A stretch of DNA of 64,000 bases from Achromobacter insolitus. GTDB lineage: Bacteria > Pseudomonadota > Gammaproteobacteria > Burkholderiales > Burkholderiaceae_B. The position numbers and the translations under genes were made by a program. Shown here piece after piece: positions 7,832 to 15,778 of this stretch. Positions within the stretch are counted from its first letter, which is position 1. Each line of letters starts with the position of its first letter. The stretch covers positions 217,017-281,016 of the forward strand of contig NZ_NJIF01000006.1 in the NCBI RefSeq assembly GCF_002209555.1, read 5' to 3'. The notes beneath the pieces are model-generated. The model was not told the DNA's origin. It worked only from the letters and a program-made list of their open reading frames with translations, and searched no databases.

Positions 7832-8417
7832 GGCTCGTTTCCTCCGCTTGCCTGCGCCAGAGATCCATGCGGAACTCGGCCTCCAGATGGTGGGATTGCA
7901 GCGCTAGCCCCGGCAGCGCCGCCATGGCCTCGTGCAGGGCATCGGTCGACTGGAGCCGGTCATGAAATGCCTGCCGCCAATGGCAGGCAACGAGCTCGCC
8001 GCCGTGCGCCAGGGTCGCATCGAGTGCGCTGAGAAACTGCGCCAACGCCGCGTCGTCCAGGTAGTACGCCAGCTCTGACACGATGATCAAATCGAACCCC
8101 CCGGGCGGCGCCGGCGGCCAATAGCGGGGCAGGTCCAGGACCATGATGTCCACATTGCTGATGCCATCCGCCGCCAGACGCCCGCGGCAATGGCCTATGG
8201 CGGCGATGGACACGTCCACCGCGCAGAGGCGTGAGCAACGCCGCGCCAGAATTCGCGTCAAGTCACCCGCGCCACATCCGGGCTCGAAGGCATGCAGATA
8301 GGTTTCGCGGCCCAGCATGGCCAGAAGCAGCGCGCGCTTGCGCCGCTCATACCAGGCGGTCCCCACGTGCCAGGGATCGGCTTGCGCGCGGTAGAGCCGC
8401 TCGAAGTGCTCGCTCAT
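7803..8417 (-). CDS. NodS-like SAM-dependent methyltransferase
   Basis: A protein of 204 residues with a class I methyltransferase fold. Motif I (AFEPGCGAGDLT, about 43-54) binds SAM, followed by AVDVS and, later, FDLIIVSELAYYLDD. The N terminus with FERLYRAQADPWHV is the signature of the NodS family, N-methyltransferases first known from nodulation factor synthesis. I chose the ATG at 8417 rather than 8426 because it overlaps the stop of the upstream gene as ATGA. A substrate with an amino group on a sugar or lipid is plausible given the neighbouring glycosyltransferase, but this is inference. Confidence 0.85.
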   Translation of the reverse strand: MSEHFERLYRAQADPWHVGTAWYERRKRALLLAMLGRETYLHAFEPGCGAGDLTRILARRCSRLCAVDVSIAAIGHCRGRLAADGISNVDIMVLDLPRYWPPAPPGGFDLIIVSELAYYLDDAALAQFLSALDATLAHGGELVACHWRQAFHDRLQSTDALHEAMAALPGLALQSHHLEAEFRMDLWRRQAEETSHDRNLHPGA

Positions 8418-9511
8418 AGCGCCCATGACGTGTCCTGTCTGAGAACAACCGCGCCGTGCGCTGCCTGGTCACGCTCCGCGTGGCTTTGTCGAATGAATAC
8501 CGGCAGGTCGGCCATCAGTTGCGCAAACGCCGCGTCGCGGCAGAGCGGCCCTGCCCCAAGAGCCCGCGATGCGCGCTCCAGAACTTGCGATGCGGCCGAC
8601 TCCACGGCGAGCCGGGCGCGCGCGCAGGCCAGTGCGCAATCGTCTTGCGGATGCGCATCAATGTGGCCGGCGGCTTCGCGCAACGCTGCGCGCGCCTGAA
8701 CCATGGCGACGTCCACGGCGCCCAGGTGCGCCAGTCGATGGCCGTCGCACGATCCGGCAGAGAACGCCGGCGATAGTGCTGCGCGTAGTGCATCGGCGAC
8801 GTGGTTCAAACCACCGTACCAGCAGGCGGCGACCCCTGCCCCTCCATGCAGAAAGCCCGGCCGACGAAGATAAGCACCCGGCGGACCGACCGCGACGCCG
8901 ACGGCCTTGTCGAAGATCACGTCCACGCTGCCCGAGGCCCGCATGCCAACGGCGTGCCAGCCCTGATTCGTGATCGTCACGCCCGCTTGATCCAGGGCCA
9001 CGGCCGCCAGGCAGGATTCGCCGTCGGCGTTCCAACCGCTTACCACGGCATGGCTCAGCGACGCCGCGCCTGAGCACCACGCCTTGACTCCGCTCAACGT
9101 GGCCGAGCCGTCTGGCATGGACAGAATGGTTACGCGGTGATCCGGAGGCTCCGCGCACCAGACGCCCCATAGCCGATGGTCATGCGCGACGTCGGGCATC
9201 GCCGACGCAGCCATGGAGGGCACAGTACGGGACGGCGCGGGAACGGATAGCTCCGCCAGGATCGCCAGCGCATCGGTGTGTCCCTCGAATAGCTTGGCCA
9301 GGCTGAGATCCACCGATGCCACGCAGGCCAATGCCTGCCAGCGGCCCAGGGTGTCGCCCTGGCCCGGTAGAGGCAACTGGTCAAGATCATGGTCCACCAG
9401 CATGCGCAGCGCGAGGCCGGGATTGCTCGGCTCGCGCACCCGGGCCAGAAGCAATTTCAGCGCATGCAAGGGAGATTCCAATAAGGAAACCGAACCAGGC
9501 AGATCAGTCAT
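8414..9511 (-). CDS. Acyl-CoA dehydrogenase-like flavoprotein
   Basis: A protein of 365 residues resembling the acyl-CoA dehydrogenase superfamily: helical N terminus to about 110, a middle beta domain (DHRLWGVWCAEPPDH, ATLSGVKAWCSGAASLSHAVV at about 130-170), and a C-terminal helical bundle (ALREAAGHIDAHPQDD onward). The canonical catalytic glutamate is not obvious, so it may act on an unusual substrate or use a different base. It begins the cluster whose next two genes encode a NodS-like methyltransferase and a glycosyltransferase, with 4-base and 29-base overlaps. From memory, similar clusters in other proteobacteria also contain a PIG-L deacetylase, which is absent here. Confidence 0.75.
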   Translation of the reverse strand: MTDLPGSVSLLESPLHALKLLLARVREPSNPGLALRMLVDHDLDQLPLPGQGDTLGRWQALACVASVDLSLAKLFEGHTDALAILAELSVPAPSRTVPSMAASAMPDVAHDHRLWGVWCAEPPDHRVTILSMPDGSATLSGVKAWCSGAASLSHAVVSGWNADGESCLAAVALDQAGVTITNQGWHAVGMRASGSVDVIFDKAVGVAVGPPGAYLRRPGFLHGGAGVAACWYGGLNHVADALRAALSPAFSAGSCDGHRLAHLGAVDVAMVQARAALREAAGHIDAHPQDDCALACARARLAVESAASQVLERASRALGAGPLCRDAAFAQLMADLPVFIRQSHAERDQAAHGAVVLRQDTSWAL

Positions 9512-9648
9512 GGGAATTGACGAAAGGCAATGGTGATACGGAGCATGCGGATCAGTTAGCAAGCGCCGTGCCCGGGACGCAAAGTAGGCCCTGGAGATTC
9601 AACAATTTGTATGGGCCTTGGCGGTAGAATCTGCCCGTCTGCAGGGGT

Positions 9649-9810
9649 ATGGCGCGCAATTTCTCACTGCCAAACCTCGTCTTCGGTCCCGGCGCGCAAG
9701 GTGGAATCGAGCTATGTGATCTCACACTCGCCGAAATCGGGCTGATGCTTTTCGTGGCCCCCCACGACTATCGTTCGTTTGTCTTTGCCGGGCCCACGAG
9801 TAGTGAATGA
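9649..9810 (+). CDS. Possible 53-residue protein or ADH remnant
   Basis: A small open frame of 53 residues. Its N terminus, NFSLPNLVFGPGA, resembles the first strand of iron-containing alcohol dehydrogenases, after which similarity is lost, so it could be the remnant of such a gene. The stop codon overlaps the start of the next small gene as ATGA, which would allow coupled translation. A run AGGGG lies immediately before the ATG, too close for an optimal ribosome binding site. Coding status is uncertain. Confidence 0.3.
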   Translation: MARNFSLPNLVFGPGAQGGIELCDLTLAEIGLMLFVAPHDYRSFVFAGPTSSE

Positions 9811-9974
9811 AGCTGCTGAAGCAGCGTTTTGAGGAAATGATGAATTTTTGGGTCCCTGTAATCTTCGGTACGTTCAAGCTCCTCGTGTTGGGCACGGGCA
9901 TGTTCCTCGCCATTAAGTCGCATTACGACGGCGAGAAAAAAGAGAAGGCGGAGAAGGAGAAAAAAGCGCAGTAA
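9807..9974 (+). CDS. Small membrane protein, 55 residues
   Basis: A small gene encoding 55 residues: a short charged N terminus (MKLLKQRFEEMMN), one hydrophobic segment at about 14-36 (FWVPVIFGTFKLLVLG onward), and a highly charged Lys/Glu-rich tail. The composition is that of a genuine single-span inner membrane protein with a cytoplasmic tail. No family is recognised. The only nearby upstream feature on this strand is the overlapping 53-residue frame. Confidence 0.5.
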   Translation: MKLLKQRFEEMMNFWVPVIFGTFKLLVLGTGMFLAIKSHYDGEKKEKAEKEKKAQ

Positions 9975-10106
9975 TGGAGACCTCGCTGCTATCGGGGAGG
10001 TCTCAGTTCGTGTGCATGCGCGCTCGCAGGAACCTGGGCGCGCCTTTGGCCGCCACATCGCAAGGCTGCGCATTTACCTGCTGATGGCTGGCCGCTGGCA
10101 GCACGC

Positions 10107-10730
10107 TCATAACGTCATGGTCGGCTGGTCTTCGATCCGGAAGAACAGGGGGCTCGGCCCCATGAAGCCCGTCCCGTCCAGATACTCGAACTCGACGCGC
10201 TGCCCCAGCAAGGCTGCCTGCCCGAAGTGCTCGACCCGGTACATCGCGCCTCCGATGCGATAGTTGTGAACCAGCGTGGACGCGCCCGAGTTGGTCGTGC
10301 GCACACGATACGTCACGGCTTCCTCGACCAGGCCGCGCACCCCATGCTTGTAGCGAGCACGCTTCAACCTGGGACTGCGCATGCCCAGGACGAGCCCCAT
10401 CAGCACGAAGAAGCCGGCCAGCAGGATCAAGGGCCCCAGGAACAGGCTGCCGGCCAGCGGCAACAGGGCGAGCGCGTAGAAGAACTTACGCACGCTCAGT
10501 TCTTCCTTGCGCACGCCCCCCCGGTCGGCATCGCTGACTTCCTCGACCGAATTCCAGGCCTGCGCGCTCGTCGGGTATTCGGCCCGCAGCAGTACGGGCG
10601 GCGCGTCGGGGAGCAGCGTCAGCAGATGCAGGCGAACCCGCAGATCCGTCAGCGCCGCGGCAGCCATGGGCCGCGCCCCGTCGCGGGTGTCCCTCGTGAT
10701 CTCGTTCCAGAACGGCAGAGCCACATCCAC
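10107..10730 (-). CDS. Membrane protein, probably C-terminal part of a frameshifted gene
   Basis: A frame of 207 residues from a GTG. Two adjacent hydrophobic segments (about 84-103 and 104-118, ALALLPLAGSLFLGPLILL) are followed by a soluble C-terminal domain with VTYRVRTTNSGASTLVHNY and RVEFEYLDGTGFMGP, reminiscent of DUF3592-like membrane proteins. The natural N terminus appears to lie in the overlapping frame 10649-10864, which supplies a start coupled to the upstream gene and a first membrane segment. A single-base shift near 10720-10735 would join them. No function is known. Confidence 0.65.
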   Translation of the reverse strand: MDVALPFWNEITRDTRDGARPMAAAALTDLRVRLHLLTLLPDAPPVLLRAEYPTSAQAWNSVEEVSDADRGGVRKEELSVRKFFYALALLPLAGSLFLGPLILLAGFFVLMGLVLGMRSPRLKRARYKHGVRGLVEEAVTYRVRTTNSGASTLVHNYRIGGAMYRVEHFGQAALLGQRVEFEYLDGTGFMGPSPLFFRIEDQPTMTL

Positions 10731-10864
10731 GCACTGCTCGCCAGCAGCAAGAACATCAAACCAGCGAACACCGCCGTCAGCGATCTGCCACTGCGGCCGC
10801 GGCGCAGCAGCAGCATGTCCTCCTCGGAAAGGAGTTCTTCCGTGACTTGCACGGGCGCAGTCAT
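10649..10864 (-). CDS. N-terminal part of the membrane protein gene
   Basis: A frame of 71 residues beginning with an ATG that overlaps the stop codon of the SMI1/KNR4 gene as ATGA. Residues 1-29 are soluble (TEELLSEEDMLLLRRG), residues 30-49 form a membrane segment (AVFAGLMFLLLASSAWMWL), and the remainder is Arg/Gly/Thr-rich and looks out of frame. It overlaps the downstream frame by 82 bases. The simplest reading is one gene broken by a frameshift, either real or a sequencing error. Two separate overlapping genes are less likely. Confidence 0.5.
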   Translation of the reverse strand: MTAPVQVTEELLSEEDMLLLRRGRSGRSLTAVFAGLMFLLLASSAWMWLCRSGTRSRGTPATGRGPWLPRR

Positions 10865-11424
10865 CCTCGCGTCGCCCGTTCGGCCAGTCGCAGCGCCATA
10901 TCCTGCTGGCGCTGCATCAGATCAGCGATCTGCTCCGCGTAGAGGTCCGTGAGATCACCGCTCAGCGGCTCCGAATCGGTCAAGTCATCGATCACGACGA
11001 CTGTCCCCTCCTGATCCACGCCCCAGATCCGGCTGCCATCACCCACGATCTTCAGCAAGGGCAGGATGCCGTGCAAGCCCGCCTCGGCGAGCTGGCGCTG
11101 CTGGGCCGATATGCTGGCCCATTCAGGTAGTTCCGGAGCGTCGATGCCCAACAGCACCAAGCCTCGCCAGAAGGTCCAGGCGGGCCCTACCTCGAACTCT
11201 TTCGCGTGCGGCCAGACTTCCTCGCGCGCCATCACGCACAAACCGTTGGTGCGCTGGCAGAAGGCCGCAAACGCCGCCGGCAAGGGGAAACCGACGGCGG
11301 CCTCAAGGCGGGCGATCGCTTCCGCGTCGGGCGCGGGCGCGGCCACAACCTCGAAATACTCGGAATCCACGGGATCCAGGATCTCCCATATGCGTTGATG
11401 GAACTGTTCGGCGGTCATGGTCAT
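10861..11424 (-). CDS. SMI1/KNR4 (SUKH) family protein
   Basis: A protein of 187 residues. The N-terminal half has the SUKH pattern: DAEAIARLEAAVGFPLPAAFAAFCQRTNG (in the region 33-61) and then a hydrophobic strand region ending in GDGSRIWGVDQEGTVVVIDD. Bacterial SUKH proteins are often immunity proteins against polymorphic toxins, but many stand alone with unknown roles. The start has a good ribosome binding site (aggaag). Its stop overlaps the start of the following membrane-protein gene, so they form a transcription unit. No toxin gene is adjacent. Confidence 0.75.
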   Translation of the reverse strand: MTMTAEQFHQRIWEILDPVDSEYFEVVAAPAPDAEAIARLEAAVGFPLPAAFAAFCQRTNGLCVMAREEVWPHAKEFEVGPAWTFWRGLVLLGIDAPELPEWASISAQQRQLAEAGLHGILPLLKIVGDGSRIWGVDQEGTVVVIDDLTDSEPLSGDLTDLYAEQIADLMQRQQDMALRLAERATRG

Positions 11425-11503
11425 GCAAGCTTCCTGAATCAAAGACAAGTCCCGGTTCGCCGCAAAGGCGGGAACCTCGAGGGCGCCCACTCCATTGGGC
11501 GGG

Positions 11504-12427
11504 CTATCGGCGTTGCCGCGCCTCGGCGCGACGCCGCCCGACGTGCATCAGCGTCATGCCCGAGATGGCAAGCGCGGCGCCGATGAACAGGTTCGCAGGC
11601 GTGGCCTCGCCCAGCCAGAGGCTCGAGAACAGCACGCCGAAGACGGGCACCAGCGTGATGTAGCCGGAAGCCGCCCCGGCGCCCAGCGCCTTGACCCCTT
11701 CGAAATACCACGCGTAAGCGATCGCGGTGGCGCCGAACGCCAAGGCCAGCAGGCTGCCCCAGGCGCTGGCGGGCGCCTGCCCCAGTTTTTCCCAGGCGGG
11801 CGTACCCTCTACGATCAGGCTGGTCAGCAGCAGCATCAGCGCGCCGATAACAGTGGTGACCGTCGTCGTGGTCAAGGCGTCCACGCCCTTGAGCACCAGG
11901 CGGCCGATCAACGTATAGGCCACCCAGCATGCCACACAGCCAAGCAACAGCAGTTCGCCGATGCCCACCCCAGCCCCGGTCTGCGAGCCACCGCCGCCAA
12001 TGGCGATATACGCGCCTACGGCCGACAGGACCATGCCGGCCAGGATGGCGGGATTGAGGTGCTCGCGGAACAGAATCGCGGCCAGCAGCAGGGTCGCGCC
12101 TGGATTCAGGGTCACCACGATAGCGGCCTTGCCGGCGGGCACCAGTTGCAGGCTCAACATGAAAAAGCTGGAGTAGCCGAAGACACCCGTCAGGGCAGCC
12201 GCGGCCAGACCAAGCCATTGATTGCGGGACAGCGACTTCAGGCCCCGCAGCGCTGAAGCGCGATGCATCCACAAGACCAACGCCACACTGGCCAACAGGA
12301 ATCGGAGGCTGGCCGCGGCCAGCGGGGCCATCGACTGGGCGACGACCTTGCCCCAGGACCACGACGCGCCCCATAGCGCTGCCATGCCGACCAGGCGCAG
12401 GTGCGTGGCCATCAACGTGTTTTTCAT
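11504..12427 (-). CDS. EamA-type DMT superfamily transporter
   Basis: A protein of 307 residues with about ten hydrophobic segments arranged as two EamA repeats (about 8-140 and 150-290). Typical signs are LVGMAALWGASWSWGKV at the start and AGMVLSAVGAYIAIGGG at the end of repeat one. Such inner membrane proteins export metabolites or amino acids; the substrate cannot be read from sequence. The ATG at 12427 was chosen because it opens directly on the first membrane segment. Confidence 0.85.
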   Translation of the reverse strand: MKNTLMATHLRLVGMAALWGASWSWGKVVAQSMAPLAAASLRFLLASVALVLWMHRASALRGLKSLSRNQWLGLAAAALTGVFGYSSFFMLSLQLVPAGKAAIVVTLNPGATLLLAAILFREHLNPAILAGMVLSAVGAYIAIGGGGSQTGAGVGIGELLLLGCVACWVAYTLIGRLVLKGVDALTTTTVTTVIGALMLLLTSLIVEGTPAWEKLGQAPASAWGSLLALAFGATAIAYAWYFEGVKALGAGAASGYITLVPVFGVLFSSLWLGEATPANLFIGAALAISGMTLMHVGRRRAEARQRR

Positions 12428-12694
12428 GTGTGCTTCGATGGTGAGCGGCGGAGATCGCACGAGGGAGCCGTGCAAAGACAACGCGTCGAGGTCGCCAATC
12501 CGTGGCAGCCGTCAACGCCCGTGCGAGATTTTAGCTGGCCGCGGCAAACGTGCCGCCGGCCAGGAGATCGCAAGGGGGGGGCTGCGCTGCATTCCGGAAT
12601 TCCTGCTCCGGTCGCAACCGCTCAGTCGCTCAGTGAGCCAAATCCCAAATCGAATGGGATCCGGCGCATGCCAACGTAGCACTTCGATGTTTTC

Positions 12695-13690
12695 TCAAGG
12701 CCGCAGTGCAATGCCGCTGGCGATCACCTTGAGATCCGCGCCTTCCTTATCCATGCTGGCAGCGAACGCGGGTGCATCCTCGTACGTGTCCGTGGTGAAG
12801 AACTGCTTTTCCATCACTTCCCGCAGTTCCGGATCGCGCATGGACTTCTCAGTCGCCTCGCGCAGCACCTGCACCACGGCGTCCGGCGTGTCGTTGGGCA
12901 CGGCCAGCCCGCGCCAGGTTCCCAGAACCAGGTCCATATTCCGCTCGCGCAGCGTAGGCGTATTGTCCAAGCCTTTGATCCGCTTTTCCGACATGACGCC
13001 CAGGGCCCTGAGCTTGCCCGAATTCACATAGGGAATCACCTCCGGCGCGCTCGCGATCACGGCATCGATGTGCCCGCCCAGCAAACCGAGCAGCGCCGGC
13101 GCTCCACCCTGGTAGGGAATGTAGTTGAACGTGGCCTTTCCCTTCTCGGCCAGCGCGGCCGAAGCCATGTGCCACATCGACCCCTGGCCCGCGTTGCCGA
13201 TCTGGATGTTGGCGTCGGGCTTGCGCGCCTGGGCCAGGAAGTCCTCGATGCTGGCATACGGAGAATCGCTGCGCACCACGATCACCGCCGGGTCCGCGTT
13301 CAATTTGGCTATCGGGCGCAACGCATGCTGATCAAACTTGGCCAGGCCGAGGTGATGCAGGAAGGTCAACTCCACCGTCGTCAGCGCCACCTTGTAGCCG
13401 TCCGGCTTGGCGCGGATAACTTCCTGCCAGCCGATAACGCCAGCCGCGCCGGGCTTGTTGACGATGACGATGCCCTGGGGCAGCACCTTGGCGGCCGCCT
13501 TGGAAAAAGCCCTGGCCATGACGTCCGCGCCGCCGCCGGCCTGGTAGGGCACGACCAGCTGGATCGGATGCTGCGGATAGTCGCCGGCCCCGGCCAGCGC
13601 AGGCGCCGCGGCCAGCGCCAGCATGGCCATGCCAGCAAGCAGCTGCCTGCGGCGGGCCGGCACCGAAGTCTTCGAAAGGGATTGGTGCAT
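12695..13690 (-). CDS. Bug/TctC-family periplasmic binding protein
   Basis: A protein of 331 residues. An N-terminal signal peptide (RRRQLLAGMAMLALAAAPALAG) is followed by the hallmark IQLVVPYQAGGGADVMAR and KVLPQGIVIVNKPGAAG of the tripartite tricarboxylate transporter receptor family, which in Bordetella relatives is hugely expanded (Bug proteins). Ligands are usually carboxylates. No TctA or TctB membrane component lies in the window, so this protein must pair with a transporter elsewhere or act as a sensor. It is the last gene of a five-gene minus-strand operon and probably binds the substrate or product of the hydroxyacid oxidase encoded just upstream. Confidence 0.9.
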   Translation of the reverse strand: MHQSLSKTSVPARRRQLLAGMAMLALAAAPALAGAGDYPQHPIQLVVPYQAGGGADVMARAFSKAAAKVLPQGIVIVNKPGAAGVIGWQEVIRAKPDGYKVALTTVELTFLHHLGLAKFDQHALRPIAKLNADPAVIVVRSDSPYASIEDFLAQARKPDANIQIGNAGQGSMWHMASAALAEKGKATFNYIPYQGGAPALLGLLGGHIDAVIASAPEVIPYVNSGKLRALGVMSEKRIKGLDNTPTLRERNMDLVLGTWRGLAVPNDTPDAVVQVLREATEKSMRDPELREVMEKQFFTTDTYEDAPAFAASMDKEGADLKVIASGIALRP

Positions 13691-13726
13691 GAGAGTCTCC
13701 AGTTTTCTTATGTTCAGGAATCGTTG

Positions 13727-14872
13727 TCAGGCGGGCAGCAGGATGGATTCGTCCACGTCCCGTATGTCGGTCTTTCCGCAGAACGCCATCGTCAGGTCGA
13801 GCTCCTTGCGGATGATCTCCAGCGTCCGCGCCACGCCCTGCTCGCCCATGGCGCCCAGGCCGTACAGCATGGCCCGGCCGATGTAGACGCCCTTGGCGCC
13901 CAGCGCGACGGCCTTGAGCACGTCCTGACCGGAGCGCACGCCGCCGTCCATGTGGACCTCGATGTCCGAGCCCACCGCCTGGGCGATCGCCGGCAGCGCG
14001 CGGATCGAGGACGGCGCACCGTCCAGCTGCCGCCCGCCGTGGTTGGACACGATCAGGGCATCGGCGCCGCTGGCCACCGCCAGCCGCGCGTCCTCCACGT
14101 CCTGGATGCCCTTCAGGATCAGCTTGCCTTTCCACAACCGGCGGATCCAGGCGATGTCTTCCCAGCTCAACGCCGGGTCGTATTGTTGTGAGCTCCATTC
14201 GGCCAGCGAGGTCATGTTGTCGACGCCGTCGACGTGGCCGATGATGTTGCCGAAAGTATGCCTGCGGGTTCCCAGCATTCCCAGGCACCAGCGCGGCTTT
14301 CCGGCCATATTCAGCAGATTGAGCAAGGTGAGCCGGGGTGGCGCGGAGAGGCCGTTCTTCAGGTCCTTGTGGCGCTGGCCGCTGATCTGGAGATCCAACG
14401 TCACGACCAGCGCGGAGCAGCCCGCGGCGGCGGCCCGTTCGATCAACCGCTGGACGAACTTGCGGTCGCGCATCACGTACAGCTGGAACCAGAACGGATG
14501 CCCGTCCGTGCCCTCGGCCACGTCCTCGATGGAGCAGATGCTGACCGTAGACAGCGTGAACGGCACGCCGAAGGCCTTGGCCGCGCGCGCCGCCAGGATT
14601 TCGCCGTCGGCGTGCTGCATGCCGGTCAGGCCCGTGGGCGCGATGGCCACCGGCATCGCCACGTCCTGGCCGACCATGGTTGATGCCACGGAGCGGCGCG
14701 AAAGATCGTGCGCCACCCGCTGGCGCAACAGGATGCGCTGGAAGTCTGCGGTGTTGGCCCGGTAGGTGCTTTCGGTCCAGGAGCCCACATCCACATAATC
14801 GTAGAACATGCGAGGCACGCGCTTTTCCGCCAGCGCGCGCAGGTCCTCGACGCAGGTGATGGTTCGCTTCAT
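13727..14872 (-). CDS. FMN-dependent alpha-hydroxyacid oxidase/dehydrogenase
   Basis: A protein of 381 residues of the glycolate oxidase / L-lactate dehydrogenase (LldD) family. The conserved Tyr24 (FYDYVDVGS), VAIAPTGLTG for FMN binding, and the active-site SNHGGRQLDG with His278 and Arg281 are present, followed by HMDGGVRSGQDV for the phosphate site. It oxidises an alpha-hydroxy acid to the 2-keto acid with transfer of electrons to oxygen or quinone. The ATG at 14872 overlaps the stop of the preceding gene as ATGA. Neighbouring hydroxyacid dehydrogenase and FAH-domain genes suggest catabolism of an unusual hydroxy acid; the substrate is unknown. Confidence 0.85.
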   Translation of the reverse strand: MKRTITCVEDLRALAEKRVPRMFYDYVDVGSWTESTYRANTADFQRILLRQRVAHDLSRRSVASTMVGQDVAMPVAIAPTGLTGMQHADGEILAARAAKAFGVPFTLSTVSICSIEDVAEGTDGHPFWFQLYVMRDRKFVQRLIERAAAAGCSALVVTLDLQISGQRHKDLKNGLSAPPRLTLLNLLNMAGKPRWCLGMLGTRRHTFGNIIGHVDGVDNMTSLAEWSSQQYDPALSWEDIAWIRRLWKGKLILKGIQDVEDARLAVASGADALIVSNHGGRQLDGAPSSIRALPAIAQAVGSDIEVHMDGGVRSGQDVLKAVALGAKGVYIGRAMLYGLGAMGEQGVARTLEIIRKELDLTMAFCGKTDIRDVDESILLPA

Positions 14873-15777
14873 GCGTCCTCTCCCTTGGCGCCGGCCCGTC
14901 CCATTTCGTACAGGCGGATGAGGGATGCCGAATCGGCAAGCGCTCCGCCCGCTTCGACGTAGCGCGAAAACAGCCTCGCTGCCTCTTCCACCATGGGCAG
15001 ATCGCAACCCGCCTCGCGGGCGTGCGCCTGCACCGCCGACATGTCCTTGGCCAGCTGGCGCGCATAGCCGATTGGGGGATCGAAACGCCGCTCAAGAATG
15101 CGCGGGTAAAGTTTCTGCAGCAGCACGCTGTCCGCGAACCCTCCCTTCAGGCAGTCGGGCAGCCTTGCCGCGTCGATGCCGGACGCCTCCGCCAATAGCA
15201 CGGCCTCGCTCATGAGCGCGAAGCCCGCACCGACGATGGCCTGGTTGATGATCTTTGCTGTCTGTCCGGCGCCGACAGGCCCCATGAGCGTCACCTGGCT
15301 GCCCAGCGCCTGTAGCACGGGGCGGGCCTGCTCGAAATCCTCCGGGCTCGCCCCCGCCATGATGGTGAGCTGACCATCGCGCGCGGCTTGCGGTCCCCCG
15401 GACACCGGCGCGTCCACCCACCCCATGCCTGCCAGCCGCCTTGCATGCTCCGCCAGCGTCCGCGTGGTGGCGGGCGCGATCGTCGAGAAATCGACGACCA
15501 GCTTGCCCTCGCCGCCGCTGGCCTGGACGATGCCCTGCGGGCCCCGGGTGCAGAAGTCGACCGCCCCGTCGTCCAGCACGCACATCAGCACCACGTCGCT
15601 CTGGCGCGCGACCTCGGCTGGCGATGCCAGCGCAATGGCGCCCGCCGTCTCCACCGAGGCCAGCCTCTCGGGCTCGCGGTTCCAGACGAATACCGGATAA
15701 CCCAGGTCTCGCAGGCGCAGCGTCATGGCTTCGCCCATCAAGCCGATGCCGATAAAGCCAATGCTAGGGAAATTCAT
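14869..15777 (-). CDS. 3-Hydroxyisobutyrate dehydrogenase-family reductase
   Basis: A protein of 302 residues with an N-terminal Rossmann motif (GFIGIGLMG, residues 7-15), the substrate-binding DAPVSGGPQAA, and the catalytic-lysine motif GQTAKIINQ. This is the beta-hydroxyacid dehydrogenase family, which includes tartronate semialdehyde reductase and 2-(hydroxymethyl)glutarate dehydrogenase. It interconverts a beta-hydroxy acid and its semialdehyde using NAD(P). It lies between the FAH-domain gene (one base gap) and the hydroxyacid oxidase (4-base overlap), so all are co-translated. Confidence 0.85.
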   Translation of the reverse strand: MNFPSIGFIGIGLMGEAMTLRLRDLGYPVFVWNREPERLASVETAGAIALASPAEVARQSDVVLMCVLDDGAVDFCTRGPQGIVQASGGEGKLVVDFSTIAPATTRTLAEHARRLAGMGWVDAPVSGGPQAARDGQLTIMAGASPEDFEQARPVLQALGSQVTLMGPVGAGQTAKIINQAIVGAGFALMSEAVLLAEASGIDAARLPDCLKGGFADSVLLQKLYPRILERRFDPPIGYARQLAKDMSAVQAHAREAGCDLPMVEEAARLFSRYVEAGGALADSASLIRLYEMGRAGAKGEDA

Positions 15778-15778
15778 G

